Assembly (NCBI RefSeq): GCF_016598475.1
Contig: NZ_JAEMUX010000040.1
Coordinates: forward strand, 1-64,000
Direction of reading: 5' to 3'
DNA length: 64,000 nucleotides
Origin: Streptomyces adelaidensis
Lineage (GTDB): Bacteria; Actinomycetota; Actinomycetes; Streptomycetales; Streptomycetaceae
The translations under genes and the position numbers were made by a program. Positions 43,682 through 51,718 of this stretch are shown piece after piece (the stretch's first letter is position 1; each line of letters begins with the position of its first letter). Below the pieces are notes generated by a model. It did not search any database. It was not told the origin of the DNA and was given only the letters and a program-made list of their open reading frames with translations.

Positions 43682-44182
43682 TCACGCCCCTGTCCCCACC
43701 ACCAACGTTCTGAGCAGGTCGGCCAGTTGGCCGGCCTGTTCCTCGTTCAGGTGGGAAAGGGCCTCGGTCTGGACGGCCAGTCCCGCGCCGACCGCCTCGT
43801 CGATCAGGCGCAGGCCCTCGTCGGTGAGGGTGACCTGGAGGGCGCGGCGGTCGTGCGGGTCGGGGGAGCGGCGGAGCAGACCCGCGCGTTCGAGTTTGTC
43901 GAGGCGGCCGGTCATGCCGCCGGTGGTGAGCATCAGGGTCGCGGAGAGCTCGCGCGGCGAGAGCGTGTGCGGCTCGCCGGCCCGCCGCAGGGTCGCGAGC
44001 ACGTCGAACTCGCCGCGCGAGATCCCGAACCGCCCGTATGCCTTCTCCGTCCGGTCGCCGAGCGCCCGCGCGAGCCGGTAGACGCGCCCGAAGACCTCCA
44101 CCGGGGTGGTGTCGAGGTCGGGCCGCACCACCGCCCACTGGTCGATGATCGCGTCGACGGGGTCCTTGGGGGAGTTGGTCAT
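43682..44182 (-). CDS. MarR-family repressor
   Basis: A 166-residue MarR regulator. The winged helix is in FDVLATLRRAGEPHTLSPRELSATLMLTTGGMTGRLDKLERAGLLRRSPDPHDRRALQVTLT, including the DxRxxxV-type wing. It is divergent from an EamA permease with a nearly perfect 24-nt palindrome between them, the usual MarR-controls-exporter arrangement. The stop lies only 7 nt past the converging monooxygenase gene. Confidence 0.9.
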   Translation of the reverse strand: MTNSPKDPVDAIIDQWAVVRPDLDTTPVEVFGRVYRLARALGDRTEKAYGRFGISRGEFDVLATLRRAGEPHTLSPRELSATLMLTTGGMTGRLDKLERAGLLRRSPDPHDRRALQVTLTDEGLRLIDEAVGAGLAVQTEALSHLNEEQAGQLADLLRTLVVGTGA

Positions 44183-44234
44183 GGATCGAGTATCGGCCGT
44201 GGGCCGGTCGGTCGCAAGAAAGCGGCTTGACGGC

Positions 44235-44258
44235 AAGTTGCTTAGCGCTAAGCTACTT
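44235..44258. promoter_or_regulatory. MarR operator candidate
   Basis: A 24-nt palindrome centred on CTTAGCGCTAAG, with AAGT and ACTT at its ends and one mismatched pair. It lies 53 nt upstream of the marR start and about 97 nt upstream of the permease gene. Confidence 0.78.
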
Positions 44259-44355
44259 GCTGCCGACCTAATCTCGACCGTGCCGCCACGACGACCGCGA
44301 AACCCCGACCGCATCCCGACCCCGACACCCGCCGCCGCCGCGAAGGGCGCACCCC

Positions 44356-45282
44356 ATGACGACCCCCAACCGCCTCCCCCTCATAGCTCTCACCGCCCTG
44401 GCCCCCATCTCCTGGGGCACCACCTACGCCGTCACCACGGAGTTCCTGCCGGCCGACCGCCCCCTGTTCACGGGCCTGGTCCGCGCGCTCCCGGCGGGCC
44501 TGGTGCTCCTGGCGATGTCGCGCACACTGCCGCGCGGGATCTGGTGGGGGAAGGCCGCGGTGCTGGGCGCGCTGAACATCGGCGCCTTCTTCCCGCTCCT
44601 CTTCCTCTCCGCGTACCGGCTGCCGGGCGGGATGGCGGCGGTGGTCGGCTCGGTCGGGCCGCTGTTCGTCGCGGGGCTGGCGACCGTACTGCTGGGGGAG
44701 CGGCCGACCGTAAGGACACTGCTCACCGGGATCGCGGCGGCCCTCGGCGTCAGCCTGGTCGTACTGAAGGCGGCTGGCGCGCTGGACCCGGTCGGCCTGC
44801 TCGCGGCGCTCGCCTCCACCGCCTCCATGTCCACCGGCACGGTCCTCACCAAGCGCTGGGGGCGCCCCGACGGCGTCGGCCCCCTGGCCCTCACCGCCTG
44901 GCAGCTGACCGCCGGCGGCCTCCTGATCGCCCCGATCGCCTTCCTCGTCGAGGGAGCGCCACCCGCCCTGGACGGCCGGGCGATCGGCGGCTACCTCTAC
45001 CTCGCCCTCGCCAACACCGCCGTCTCCTACTGGCTCTGGTTCCGGGGCATCGGCCGCCTGGCCGCCACCCAGGTCACCTTCCTCGGCCCCCTCTCCCCGC
45101 TGACCGCCGCGGTGGTCGGCTGGGCGGCCCTCGGCCAGTCGCTCACCCCGCTCCAGCTGACGGGCATGGCCGTGGCGTTCGGAGCGACGGTCTTCGGCCA
45201 GCTCCAGCCCCGCCGGGCGCCTTCTCCGCCGCAGCCGCAGCCTTCGACCGCACCCCCGACGTCCACCCGCGTGCGCGCATGA
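44356..45282 (+). CDS. EamA/DMT-family permease
   Basis: A 308-residue membrane protein with about ten hydrophobic helices in two EamA repeats (ALAPISWGTTYAVTTEFLP at the first, LALTAWQLTAGGLLIAPIAFL in the second). Relatives export amino acids or small metabolites (RhaT/YdcZ type). A Pro-rich tail of about 25 residues ends the protein. It is probably repressed by the divergent MarR protein. No strong ribosome site is seen before ATG at 44356. Confidence 0.87.
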   Translation: MTTPNRLPLIALTALAPISWGTTYAVTTEFLPADRPLFTGLVRALPAGLVLLAMSRTLPRGIWWGKAAVLGALNIGAFFPLLFLSAYRLPGGMAAVVGSVGPLFVAGLATVLLGERPTVRTLLTGIAAALGVSLVVLKAAGALDPVGLLAALASTASMSTGTVLTKRWGRPDGVGPLALTAWQLTAGGLLIAPIAFLVEGAPPALDGRAIGGYLYLALANTAVSYWLWFRGIGRLAATQVTFLGPLSPLTAAVVGWAALGQSLTPLQLTGMAVAFGATVFGQLQPRRAPSPPQPQPSTAPPTSTRVRA

Positions 45283-45285
45283 AAA

Positions 45286-45318
45286 GGGGGGCGCCCGGTG
45301 AACCCACCGGGCGCCCCC
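45286..45318. terminator. Bidirectional terminator hairpin
   Basis: A 14-bp perfect stem (GGGGGCGCCCGGTG / CACCGGGCGCCCCC) with a short loop lies between the converging permease and pepN genes. Confidence 0.85.
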
Positions 45319-45333
45319 TCCTCGTACGGCGAA

Positions 45334-47913
45334 CTACTCGGCGGCGGCCGCCGCGTCCGCGGCCTGGGCCTTGAGGGCCCGCTCCACACCCGAGCGGGAC
45401 TCCGAGACCAGGCGCCGCAGGGCGGCGTTGGGCTCGGCGGCGGTCAGCCAGGAGTCCGTCTTGTGCAGGGTCTCGGCCGAGACCTGGACCGTCGGGTAGA
45501 GGCCGATCGCGATCTGCTGGGCGATCTCGTGGGAGCGGGACTCCCAGATGTCCTTGACCACCTCGAAGTACTTGTCGGTGTACGAGGCGAGGAGGTCGCG
45601 CTGGTCGGTCTGGACGAAGCCGCCGATGACCGCCTCCTGCACGGCGTTGGGGAGCTTGTCGGACTCGATGACCTGGGACCACGCCTCGGCCTTGGCCTCG
45701 GCGGTCGGGCGGGCCGCGCGGGCGGTGGCCGCGTGGCGTTCGCCGGCCGCCGTCCTGTCGCGCTCGTACTCGCCGGCGATCTCCGCCTCGTCGTAGCGGC
45801 CGACCGCCGCGAGGCGCTGGACGAGGGACCAGCGCAGCTCGGTGTCGACGGCCAGGCCCTCGATCGTCTGCGTCCCCTCCAACAGGGCCTCCAGGAGGTC
45901 CAGTTGCTCGGGGGTGCGGGCGGTCGCGGCGAAGGCGCGGGCCCAGGCCAGCTGGTGGTCGGAGGCCGGAGCCGCGGCACGCAGGTGGGCGAGGGTGGCG
46001 TCGGTCCAGCGGGTGAGCAGCGCCTCGCGGGCCGCCGGGTCCGCGTACAGGTCGATCGCCAGCTTCACCTGGCGCTGCAGCGACTGCACGAGGCCGATGT
46101 CCGACTCCTTGCCGATGCCGGAGAGCACCAGCGAGAGGTAGTCGCGGGTCGCCAGCTCCGCGTCCCTCGTCATGTCCCAGGCCGAGGCCCAGCACAGGGC
46201 GCGCGGGAGGGACGACTCGAAGTCGCCGAGGTGCTCGGTGACGAACGCGAGCGACTGCTCGTCCAGGCGGACCTTCGCGTACGACAGGTCGTCGTCGTTG
46301 AGGAGGACGACCGCCGGGCGGCGCTTGCCCACCAGCTGCGGTACGGCGGTCAGTTCGCCGTCCACGTCCAGCTCGACGCGCTCGTCGCGGACCAGCTTGC
46401 CGCTGTCGTCGTCGAGTTCGTAGAGACCGACGGCGATGCGGTGGGGGCGGAGTGTGGGCTCGCCCTTCGCGCCCGTGGGGAGGGCCGGGGCCTCCTGGCG
46501 GATCGCGAAGGACGTGACGACACCGTTGGCGTCCGTCTCGATCTCCGGGCGGAGGATGTTGATGCCCGCTGTCTCCAGCCACGCCTTCGACCAGGCCTTC
46601 AGATCGCGGCCCGAGGTCTCCTCCAGGGCGCCCAGCAGGTCGGACAGGCGCGTGTTGCCGTACGCGTGCGCCTTGAAGTACGCCTGTACGCCCCGGAAGA
46701 ACTCGTCCATGCCGACGTACGCGACGAGCTGCTTGAGCACGGACGCGCCCTTGGCGTACGTGATGCCGTCGAAGTTGACGAGCACGTCGTCGAGGTCGCG
46801 GATCTCCGCCATGATCGGGTGCGTGGACGGCAGTTGGTCCTGCCGGTACGCCCAGGTCTTCATGGAGTTGGCGAACGTCGTCCACGAGTGCGGCCAGCGC
46901 GACTCGGGGTGGGCCGCCTGGCAGGCGATCGAGGTGTACGTGGCGAACGACTCGTTCAGCCAGAGGTCGTTCCACCACTCCATCGTCACCAGGTCGCCGA
47001 ACCACATGTGGGCCAGCTCGTGGAGGATCGTCTCGGCGCGGACCTCGTACGCGGCGTCCGTCACCTTCGAGCGGAAGACGTACTGGTCGCGGATGGTGAC
47101 CGCGCCCGCGTTCTCCATGGCGCCCGCGTTGAACTCCGGCACGAACAGCTGGTCGTACTTCTTGAACGGGTACGCGTAGTCGAACTTCTCCTGGAACCAG
47201 TCGAAGCCCTGCCGCGTGACCTCGAAGATCGCGTCGGAGTCCAGGAACTCGGCGAGGGAGGGACGGCAGTAGATGCCGAGCGGCACGCTCTGCCCGTCCT
47301 TCTCGTGCACGCTGTGCACCGAGTGGTACGGGCCGACGATCAGGGCCGTGATGTACGTGGAGATACGGGGCGTCGGCTCGAAGACCCAGACGTCGTCCTT
47401 GGGCTCCGGCGTCGGCGAGTTGGAGATGACGGTCCAGCCGGTCGGCGCCTTCACGGTGAACTGGAAGGTGGCCTTCAGGTCCGGCTGCTCGAAGCTCGCG
47501 AAGACGCGGCGGGCGTCCGGGACCTCGAACTGGGTGTACAGGTAAGCCTGGTCGTCGACCGGGTCGACGAACCGGTGCAGGCCCTCACCCGTGTTGGTGT
47601 ACGCGGCGTCGGCCACGACCCGCAGGATGTTGCGGCCCGCCAGCAGGCCGGGGAGCGCGATCCGGGAGTCGTGGAAGACCTCCGCCGGGTCGAGCGGGTC
47701 GCCGTTGAGCGTCACCTCGTGGACGGCCGGAGCCACCAGGTCGATGAAGGACTCCGTGCCACCGTCGGCGACATCGAAGCGCACCGTGGTCACGGACCGG
47801 TAGGTGCCGCCCTCCTGCGCGCCGGAGAGGTCGAGATCGATCTCGTACGAGTCAACACTCAGCAGCGCCGCCCGCTGCTGAGCCTCATCGCGAGTCAGGT
47901 TTGTGCCAGGCAC
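45334..47913 (-). CDS. pepN: Aminopeptidase N (first copy)
   Basis: An 859-residue cytoplasmic M1 metallopeptidase that removes N-terminal residues from peptides. The exopeptidase motif is in AGAMENAGAVT and the zinc site in LHELAHMWFGDLVTMEWWNDLWLNESFA (HExxH plus downstream Glu). The C-terminal helical domain is complete. GTG at 47913 is preceded by GAGGAG and gives the start PGTNLTRDEAQ, shared with the second copy at 60290-62896; the frame upstream to 48006 lacks a ribosome site. Length matches S. lividans PepN. Confidence 0.93.
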   Translation of the reverse strand: MPGTNLTRDEAQQRAALLSVDSYEIDLDLSGAQEGGTYRSVTTVRFDVADGGTESFIDLVAPAVHEVTLNGDPLDPAEVFHDSRIALPGLLAGRNILRVVADAAYTNTGEGLHRFVDPVDDQAYLYTQFEVPDARRVFASFEQPDLKATFQFTVKAPTGWTVISNSPTPEPKDDVWVFEPTPRISTYITALIVGPYHSVHSVHEKDGQSVPLGIYCRPSLAEFLDSDAIFEVTRQGFDWFQEKFDYAYPFKKYDQLFVPEFNAGAMENAGAVTIRDQYVFRSKVTDAAYEVRAETILHELAHMWFGDLVTMEWWNDLWLNESFATYTSIACQAAHPESRWPHSWTTFANSMKTWAYRQDQLPSTHPIMAEIRDLDDVLVNFDGITYAKGASVLKQLVAYVGMDEFFRGVQAYFKAHAYGNTRLSDLLGALEETSGRDLKAWSKAWLETAGINILRPEIETDANGVVTSFAIRQEAPALPTGAKGEPTLRPHRIAVGLYELDDDSGKLVRDERVELDVDGELTAVPQLVGKRRPAVVLLNDDDLSYAKVRLDEQSLAFVTEHLGDFESSLPRALCWASAWDMTRDAELATRDYLSLVLSGIGKESDIGLVQSLQRQVKLAIDLYADPAAREALLTRWTDATLAHLRAAAPASDHQLAWARAFAATARTPEQLDLLEALLEGTQTIEGLAVDTELRWSLVQRLAAVGRYDEAEIAGEYERDRTAAGERHAATARAARPTAEAKAEAWSQVIESDKLPNAVQEAVIGGFVQTDQRDLLASYTDKYFEVVKDIWESRSHEIAQQIAIGLYPTVQVSAETLHKTDSWLTAAEPNAALRRLVSESRSGVERALKAQAADAAAAAE

Positions 47914-47976
47914 GCGGTCATCTCCTCGGTATGTGTGGGTTGCGCCATCCTTCCATGGGGTGAGGGTGTGCGGGTA

Positions 47977-48012
47977 GGTAGCATTGAGAGCTGCTTCTGG
48001 TAGCATTTTGAG
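47977..48012. promoter_or_regulatory. Antitoxin operator candidate (direct repeats)
   Basis: GGTAGCATTGAG (47977-47988) and GGTAGCATTTTGAG (47999-48012) are repeated 22 nt apart, about two helix turns, immediately before the antitoxin start. Ribbon-helix-helix antitoxins usually bind such repeats and autoregulate. Confidence 0.55.
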
Positions 48013-48013
48013 T

Positions 48014-48244
48014 ATGAAGATCAGTGTGAGTCTGCCGCAGGAGGACGTCGCCTTCGTCGATGAGTACGCCGCTCGAAAGGCGGCCGATTCCAGATCCGCC
48101 GTGATACACGCCGCGATTCAGATGCTGCGCGAGTCCGCGCTGGAGGAGGAGTATCTCGCGGCATGGGACGAGTGGTACGCGAGCGGGGACGCGGAACTTT
48201 GGGACCGCACGGCGGGGGACGGCCTCTCTGATGAATCGCGGTGA
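48014..48244 (+). CDS. Ribbon-helix-helix antitoxin (MazE-like partner)
   Basis: A 76-residue protein starting MKISVSLPQEDVAFVDEYA. It has a typical ribbon-helix-helix N-terminus (ISVSLP strand, two helices) and an acidic/aromatic C-terminal tail (EEYLAAWDEWYASGD) that would wrap around the toxin. It overlaps the MazF-like gene by 14 nt. ATG at 48014 is chosen over 47984 because the strand begins there. Confidence 0.82.
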   Translation: MKISVSLPQEDVAFVDEYAARKAADSRSAVIHAAIQMLRESALEEEYLAAWDEWYASGDAELWDRTAGDGLSDESR

Positions 48245-48578
48245 CATCTACCTGGTCGACCTGGAGTCGGTCGTCGGCAGCGAGGCGAACAAAAAGCGGC
48301 CGGCGGTTCTCGTGACGAACAACGCTGCCAACCGCATGGCTGGCCGAGCGGGGCGCGGCGTTCTGGCCGTGGTGCCGGTGACCTCCAACGTCTCCCGTGT
48401 GTGGCCGTTCCAGGTCCTCCTGCATGCCGCGGACTGCGGCCTGCGGACGGACTCCAAGGCGCAATGCGAGCAGATTCGGGCGCTCGACCTCTCGCGGTTC
48501 GGCCATCGGATCGGCGTCGTACCGCCGCACGTGCTCAAGGAGATCGACCGGGCCCTGCGGCAGCAACTGGCCCTCTGA
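48231..48578 (+). CDS. mazF: MazF-like endoribonuclease toxin
   Basis: A 115-residue PemK/MazF-fold protein. The N-terminal RGDIYLVDLESVVGSEANKKRPAVLVTNN holds the conserved beta barrel and the catalytic Arg (KKRP). VVPVTSNVSRVWPFQVLL and the SKAQCEQIRALD segment follow. Such toxins cut mRNA at short sequences. The start overlaps the antitoxin gene, giving coupled translation. Whether it acts in stress or is silent is unknown. Confidence 0.88.
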   Translation: MNRGDIYLVDLESVVGSEANKKRPAVLVTNNAANRMAGRAGRGVLAVVPVTSNVSRVWPFQVLLHAADCGLRTDSKAQCEQIRALDLSRFGHRIGVVPPHVLKEIDRALRQQLAL

Positions 48579-48587
48579 CCACGCAAA

Positions 48588-48617
48588 GGGGCGCCCCCCG
48601 GCATCAGTGGGCGCCCC
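48588..48617. terminator. Bidirectional terminator hairpin
   Basis: GGGGCGCCC (48588-48596) pairs with GGGCGCCCC (48609-48617) across a 12-nt loop, between the converging toxin and asd genes. Confidence 0.85.
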
Positions 48618-48634
48618 GTCCGCGTACCGCCCGC

Positions 48635-49654
48635 CTACTTCTCGCTCAGCTCCGCCGCCACCAGCTCCGCGATCTGCACCGCGTTCAGCGCGGCGCCCTT
48701 GCGGAGGTTGTCGTTGGAGACGAAGAGGGCGAGGCCGTTGTCCACGGTCTCGTCGACGCGGAGACGGCCGACGAAGGAGGGGTCCTGGCCGGCGGCCTGG
48801 AGGGGGGTCGGGATGTCGGAGAGGGCCACGCCGGGCGCGCCGCCCAGCAGCTCCGTCGCGCGCTCCACGGAGATCGGACGCGCGAACCGGGCGTTGACCT
48901 GGAGGGAGTGGCCGGAGAAGACCGGGACGCGGACGCAGGTGCCGGAGACCTTCAGGTCGGGGATCTCCAGGATCTTGCGGGACTCGTGGCGGAGCTTCTG
49001 CTCCTCGTCCGTCTCGTTCAGACCGTCGTCGACGATCGAGCCGGCGAGGGGGATCACGTTGAAGGCGATGGGGCGCTTGTAGACACCCGGCTCGGGGAAG
49101 TCGACCGCCGAGCCGTCGTGCGCCAGCTTGTCCGCGTCCGCCGCGACCTTCTGGACCTGGCCGTGCAGCTCCGCGACGCCCGCGACGCCGGAGCCGGACA
49201 CCGCCTGGTAGGTGGCGACGACCAGCGCTTCGAGGCCCGCCTCCGTGTGCAGCGGACGCAGGACCGGCATCGCGGCCATCGTCGTGCAGTTCGGGTTGGC
49301 GATGATGCCCTTGGGGCGGTCGGCGATCGCGTGCGGGTTCACCTCCGAGACGACCAGCGGCACCTCGGGGTCGCGGCGCCACGCGGAGGAGTTGTCGATC
49401 ACGACCGCGCCCTGCGACGCCACCTTCTCGGCCAGCGCCCGGGAGGTCGTGCCGCCCGCGGAGAACAGGACGATGTCGAGGCCGGAGTAGTCGGCCGTAG
49501 CCGCGTCCTCGACCGTCACACCGTCGACGACCGAACCGGCCGAGCGGGCGGACGCGAACAGGCGCAGCTCGGTGGCCGGGAAGTCACGCTCCTTGAGGAT
49601 CTTGCGCATGACCGTGCCGACCTGACCGGTGGCTCCGACGATTCCGACCCTCAC
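48635..49654 (-). CDS. asd: Aspartate-semialdehyde dehydrogenase
   Basis: A 339-residue NADPH enzyme converting aspartyl phosphate to aspartate semialdehyde, a step towards lysine, threonine, methionine and diaminopimelate. The cofactor loop is in VGIVGATGQVGTVMRKIL, the active-site Cys in ANPNCTTMA and the His in SGHSLQVNARF. GTG at 49654 is preceded by AAAAGGAG with good spacing; the longer frame from 49732 has no ribosome site. It is not next to an aspartokinase gene, so it is probably one of two asd genes. Confidence 0.92.
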   Translation of the reverse strand: MRVGIVGATGQVGTVMRKILKERDFPATELRLFASARSAGSVVDGVTVEDAATADYSGLDIVLFSAGGTTSRALAEKVASQGAVVIDNSSAWRRDPEVPLVVSEVNPHAIADRPKGIIANPNCTTMAAMPVLRPLHTEAGLEALVVATYQAVSGSGVAGVAELHGQVQKVAADADKLAHDGSAVDFPEPGVYKRPIAFNVIPLAGSIVDDGLNETDEEQKLRHESRKILEIPDLKVSGTCVRVPVFSGHSLQVNARFARPISVERATELLGGAPGVALSDIPTPLQAAGQDPSFVGRLRVDETVDNGLALFVSNDNLRKGAALNAVQIAELVAAELSEK

Positions 49655-49961
49655 GGTGACTCCTTTTACGTGGCTTGTCTGTGTCTGCGGCATGACCGAG
49701 GCGTTTCCATCATGCGGGCAGCCCCGGTCCACCTGTCCAATCCTTTGACCAGGACGCGCGAAGCGTGGGACACGACACCCCCCGCCACCAGAACCGCTTC
49801 TTTGGCCGTCACCCCGGCTGAGCTGGAGAAATTCGCCCTACGGCGGCCCCGTACCGCAAGCTGTGCTGCCTCGCCCCTGCCCACCGCCCCCGATCGCACG
49901 CGAAGGTGTGACGTACGCCTCTGCGGCATACGGGAGACCGGGACGAGTGCTGGAAAAGGCC

Positions 49962-49986
49962 GAACGTTTCGGCGCGACCCGGCGTC
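49962..49986 (+). promoter_or_regulatory. Putative autoregulated ECF promoter
   Basis: GAAC (49962-49965), 17 nt, then CGTC (49983-49986) matches the general ECF promoter pattern, and it ends 24 nt before the sigma gene. The -35 part lies in a GCCGAA/TTCGGC inverted repeat (49959-49973). The match is short, so it needs a transcript start. Confidence 0.45.
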
Positions 49987-50010
49987 GTAGGGGAAACGCG
50001 GGAGGGGAGG

Positions 50011-50592
50011 GTGGCTGTGCTGCGCAGAAAGACGCGCCACGTCCAGGATGTTCGAGATATCCAGGATGTGCGGGATATCCACGGCGTCCAGGGCGCCGAA
50101 GAGGCGCACGATCCGCTGGACGCGGCCCAGGAGCGGCGGGTCCGGGCGGTGCTCGCGCTCGGCGGTGTGCCGCAGTCGGACCTGCTGGACGGGGTACAGC
50201 AGGTACGGCTGCGGCTGCTGGAGCGGGCCGCGAGCGGCCGGGAGGCACCGCGTGACGTGTCCGCGTGGGCCGCGGTGGTCGCCTCCAACCTGGCCATGGA
50301 CTGGCACCGCGCCAAGCGCCGCCAGGAGCGCATAGGCGAGCGCCTGGCGTCACTGCGCCAGCCGGCGCACGCCTCCGGCGAGGACTCCAGCGTGCTCTCG
50401 CTAGCCGTCGCCCGCGGCCTGGACGAGCTGCCCGACCCGCTGCGGCAGGTCCTCGTCCTGCGTTTCTACGCCGACCTGCCGGTACGCGGGATCGCCGAGG
50501 AACTCGGCATCCCCGAGGGCACGGTCAAGAGCAGGCTCCACTCGGCGGTCCGCGCCCTGCGCACCCGCCTGCACGAGGACGAGGTGGTGTGA
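50011..50592 (+). CDS. ECF-type RNA polymerase sigma factor
   Basis: A 193-residue sigma factor with region 2 (LLDGVQQVRLRLLERAASG ... AAVVASNLAMDWHRAKRR) and region 4 (LDELPDPLRQVLVLRFYADLPVRGIAEELGIPEGTVKSRLHSAVRALR). The first about 30 residues are an unusual Val/Asp/Arg-rich segment with repeats (VQDVRDIQDVRDIHGVQ). GTG at 50011 or GTG at 50017 are both possible; the latter has better spacing to GGAGG at 50006-50010. The next gene, 2 nt downstream, probably encodes its membrane partner. Confidence 0.88.
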   Translation: MAVLRRKTRHVQDVRDIQDVRDIHGVQGAEEAHDPLDAAQERRVRAVLALGGVPQSDLLDGVQQVRLRLLERAASGREAPRDVSAWAAVVASNLAMDWHRAKRRQERIGERLASLRQPAHASGEDSSVLSLAVARGLDELPDPLRQVLVLRFYADLPVRGIAEELGIPEGTVKSRLHSAVRALRTRLHEDEVV

Positions 50593-50593
50593 C

Positions 50594-51598
50594 GTGGCCG
50601 CCCGGGACAACAGCCGACGCGACGCCGAGTACGACGACATCGCGCATGGGGACGCCGCGCACGACGACATCGCGCACGAGGACATCGCCTACGACGATCT
50701 CGCTTACGACGACATCGCCCAGGAAGGTGTCGCCTACGACGGCCTGGACGCGCTGATGGCCGCGCTCATCGACGAACCGCTGCCCGAAGAAGCCCTGACG
50801 GACGCCGAGTTCATGGCCGCCCGGCGCGCGGCGGCCGCCGATGTCGTCCTGCTGCGGGAACAGCTGGGGCTGATCGGCGAGGCCCTGACGGCGCCGGGGG
50901 AGGAAGCAGAGGCGGGGGCGCCGCCGGGGCGACTCGCGGCCGCGCGGCCGGGGGACGCGGCCGGTGCCGAGACGGGCCCCGGGCACACGTCCGGGTCCGC
51001 GTCCGGGCCCGAGACGGCCCCCCTCGCACCGGTGAGGCCCCTGCCGACGCGGCCGGACCGCACCCGGCGTGCCCTGAGGGGCGCTTTCGGTACCCTCGCC
51101 GCCGCCGTGGCCGCCTCCGTGGTCCTCGGCGCGGGCTGGGTCGTCGTACAGGCCGGGCGTGGGATGGGCGACAGCGCGTCCAGCGCCAAGTCGGATGCCG
51201 ACAGCGGCGCCGACGAGAGCAACGGCCGGACGGGCGATCTGGACGGGGAGAGCGGCTCCGACAGCAAGCTCAGCCGTATGGGGTACCTGGCCTGCGCCCG
51301 CCTCGTCGTCGAGGGCACCGTCGTCGGCCTCGAACCCGTGTCGGGTGGCGAGGAGGAGCGGGTCACGGTCGACGTGGACCGCTACTACAAGCCCGCAAAG
51401 GGCGCCGACGAAATCGTCTTCCCCATGGACAAGAACGTCTCCCCGCGTCTGAAGGAGGGCGACCACGTCCTCATCGGCATCTCGCCGAACTCCGCCGAGC
51501 CGGACCTCTGGGCCGTGGGCGAGCGGCGGATCGCCGGCGAGCGGGAGTGGATCGAGGACGGCCTTGCGGAGGTGGAGGGCGTGCCCTGCGGCGAGTGA
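50594..51598 (+). CDS. Single-pass membrane protein, putative anti-sigma factor
   Basis: A 334-residue protein translationally coupled to the sigma factor. The N-terminus has an acidic tandem repeat (DDIAH/EDIAY units, residues 14-45). A helical segment follows (LTDAEFMAARRAAAADVVLLREQL), then a Pro/Gly/Ala-rich linker, one membrane helix (about residues 172-190, LAAAVAASVVLGAGWVVVQ) and an extracellular domain with paired Cys (YLACARL, GVPCGE). It lacks the HxxxCxxC zinc motif of ZAS anti-sigma factors. Position and topology suggest a sigma-controlling sensor, but this is inference. Confidence 0.72.
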   Translation: MAARDNSRRDAEYDDIAHGDAAHDDIAHEDIAYDDLAYDDIAQEGVAYDGLDALMAALIDEPLPEEALTDAEFMAARRAAAADVVLLREQLGLIGEALTAPGEEAEAGAPPGRLAAARPGDAAGAETGPGHTSGSASGPETAPLAPVRPLPTRPDRTRRALRGAFGTLAAAVAASVVLGAGWVVVQAGRGMGDSASSAKSDADSGADESNGRTGDLDGESGSDSKLSRMGYLACARLVVEGTVVGLEPVSGGEEERVTVDVDRYYKPAKGADEIVFPMDKNVSPRLKEGDHVLIGISPNSAEPDLWAVGERRIAGEREWIEDGLAEVEGVPCGE

Positions 51599-51638
51599 CG
51601 GCGTCCGCCGCGGCCCGGTGGCCGCATGAGACGCCGAA

Positions 51639-51668
51639 GGGGCGGGTGTCCCCCCGGACACCCGCCCC
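51639..51668. terminator. Bidirectional terminator hairpin
   Basis: GGGGCGGGTGTCC (51639-51651) pairs perfectly with GGACACCCGCCCC (51656-51668) over a 4-nt loop, between the converging putative anti-sigma and subtilase genes. Confidence 0.85.
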
Positions 51669-51718
51669 TCCCTCAACCCATGCACCGACTCACTCGCCAC
51701 CGGTCGGGTGGCGGAGTG

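Noticed and set aside
49666..50307. Minus-strand frames opposite the sigma factor
   Set aside because: They lack ribosome sites, and the plus strand carries complete sigma regions 2 and 4.
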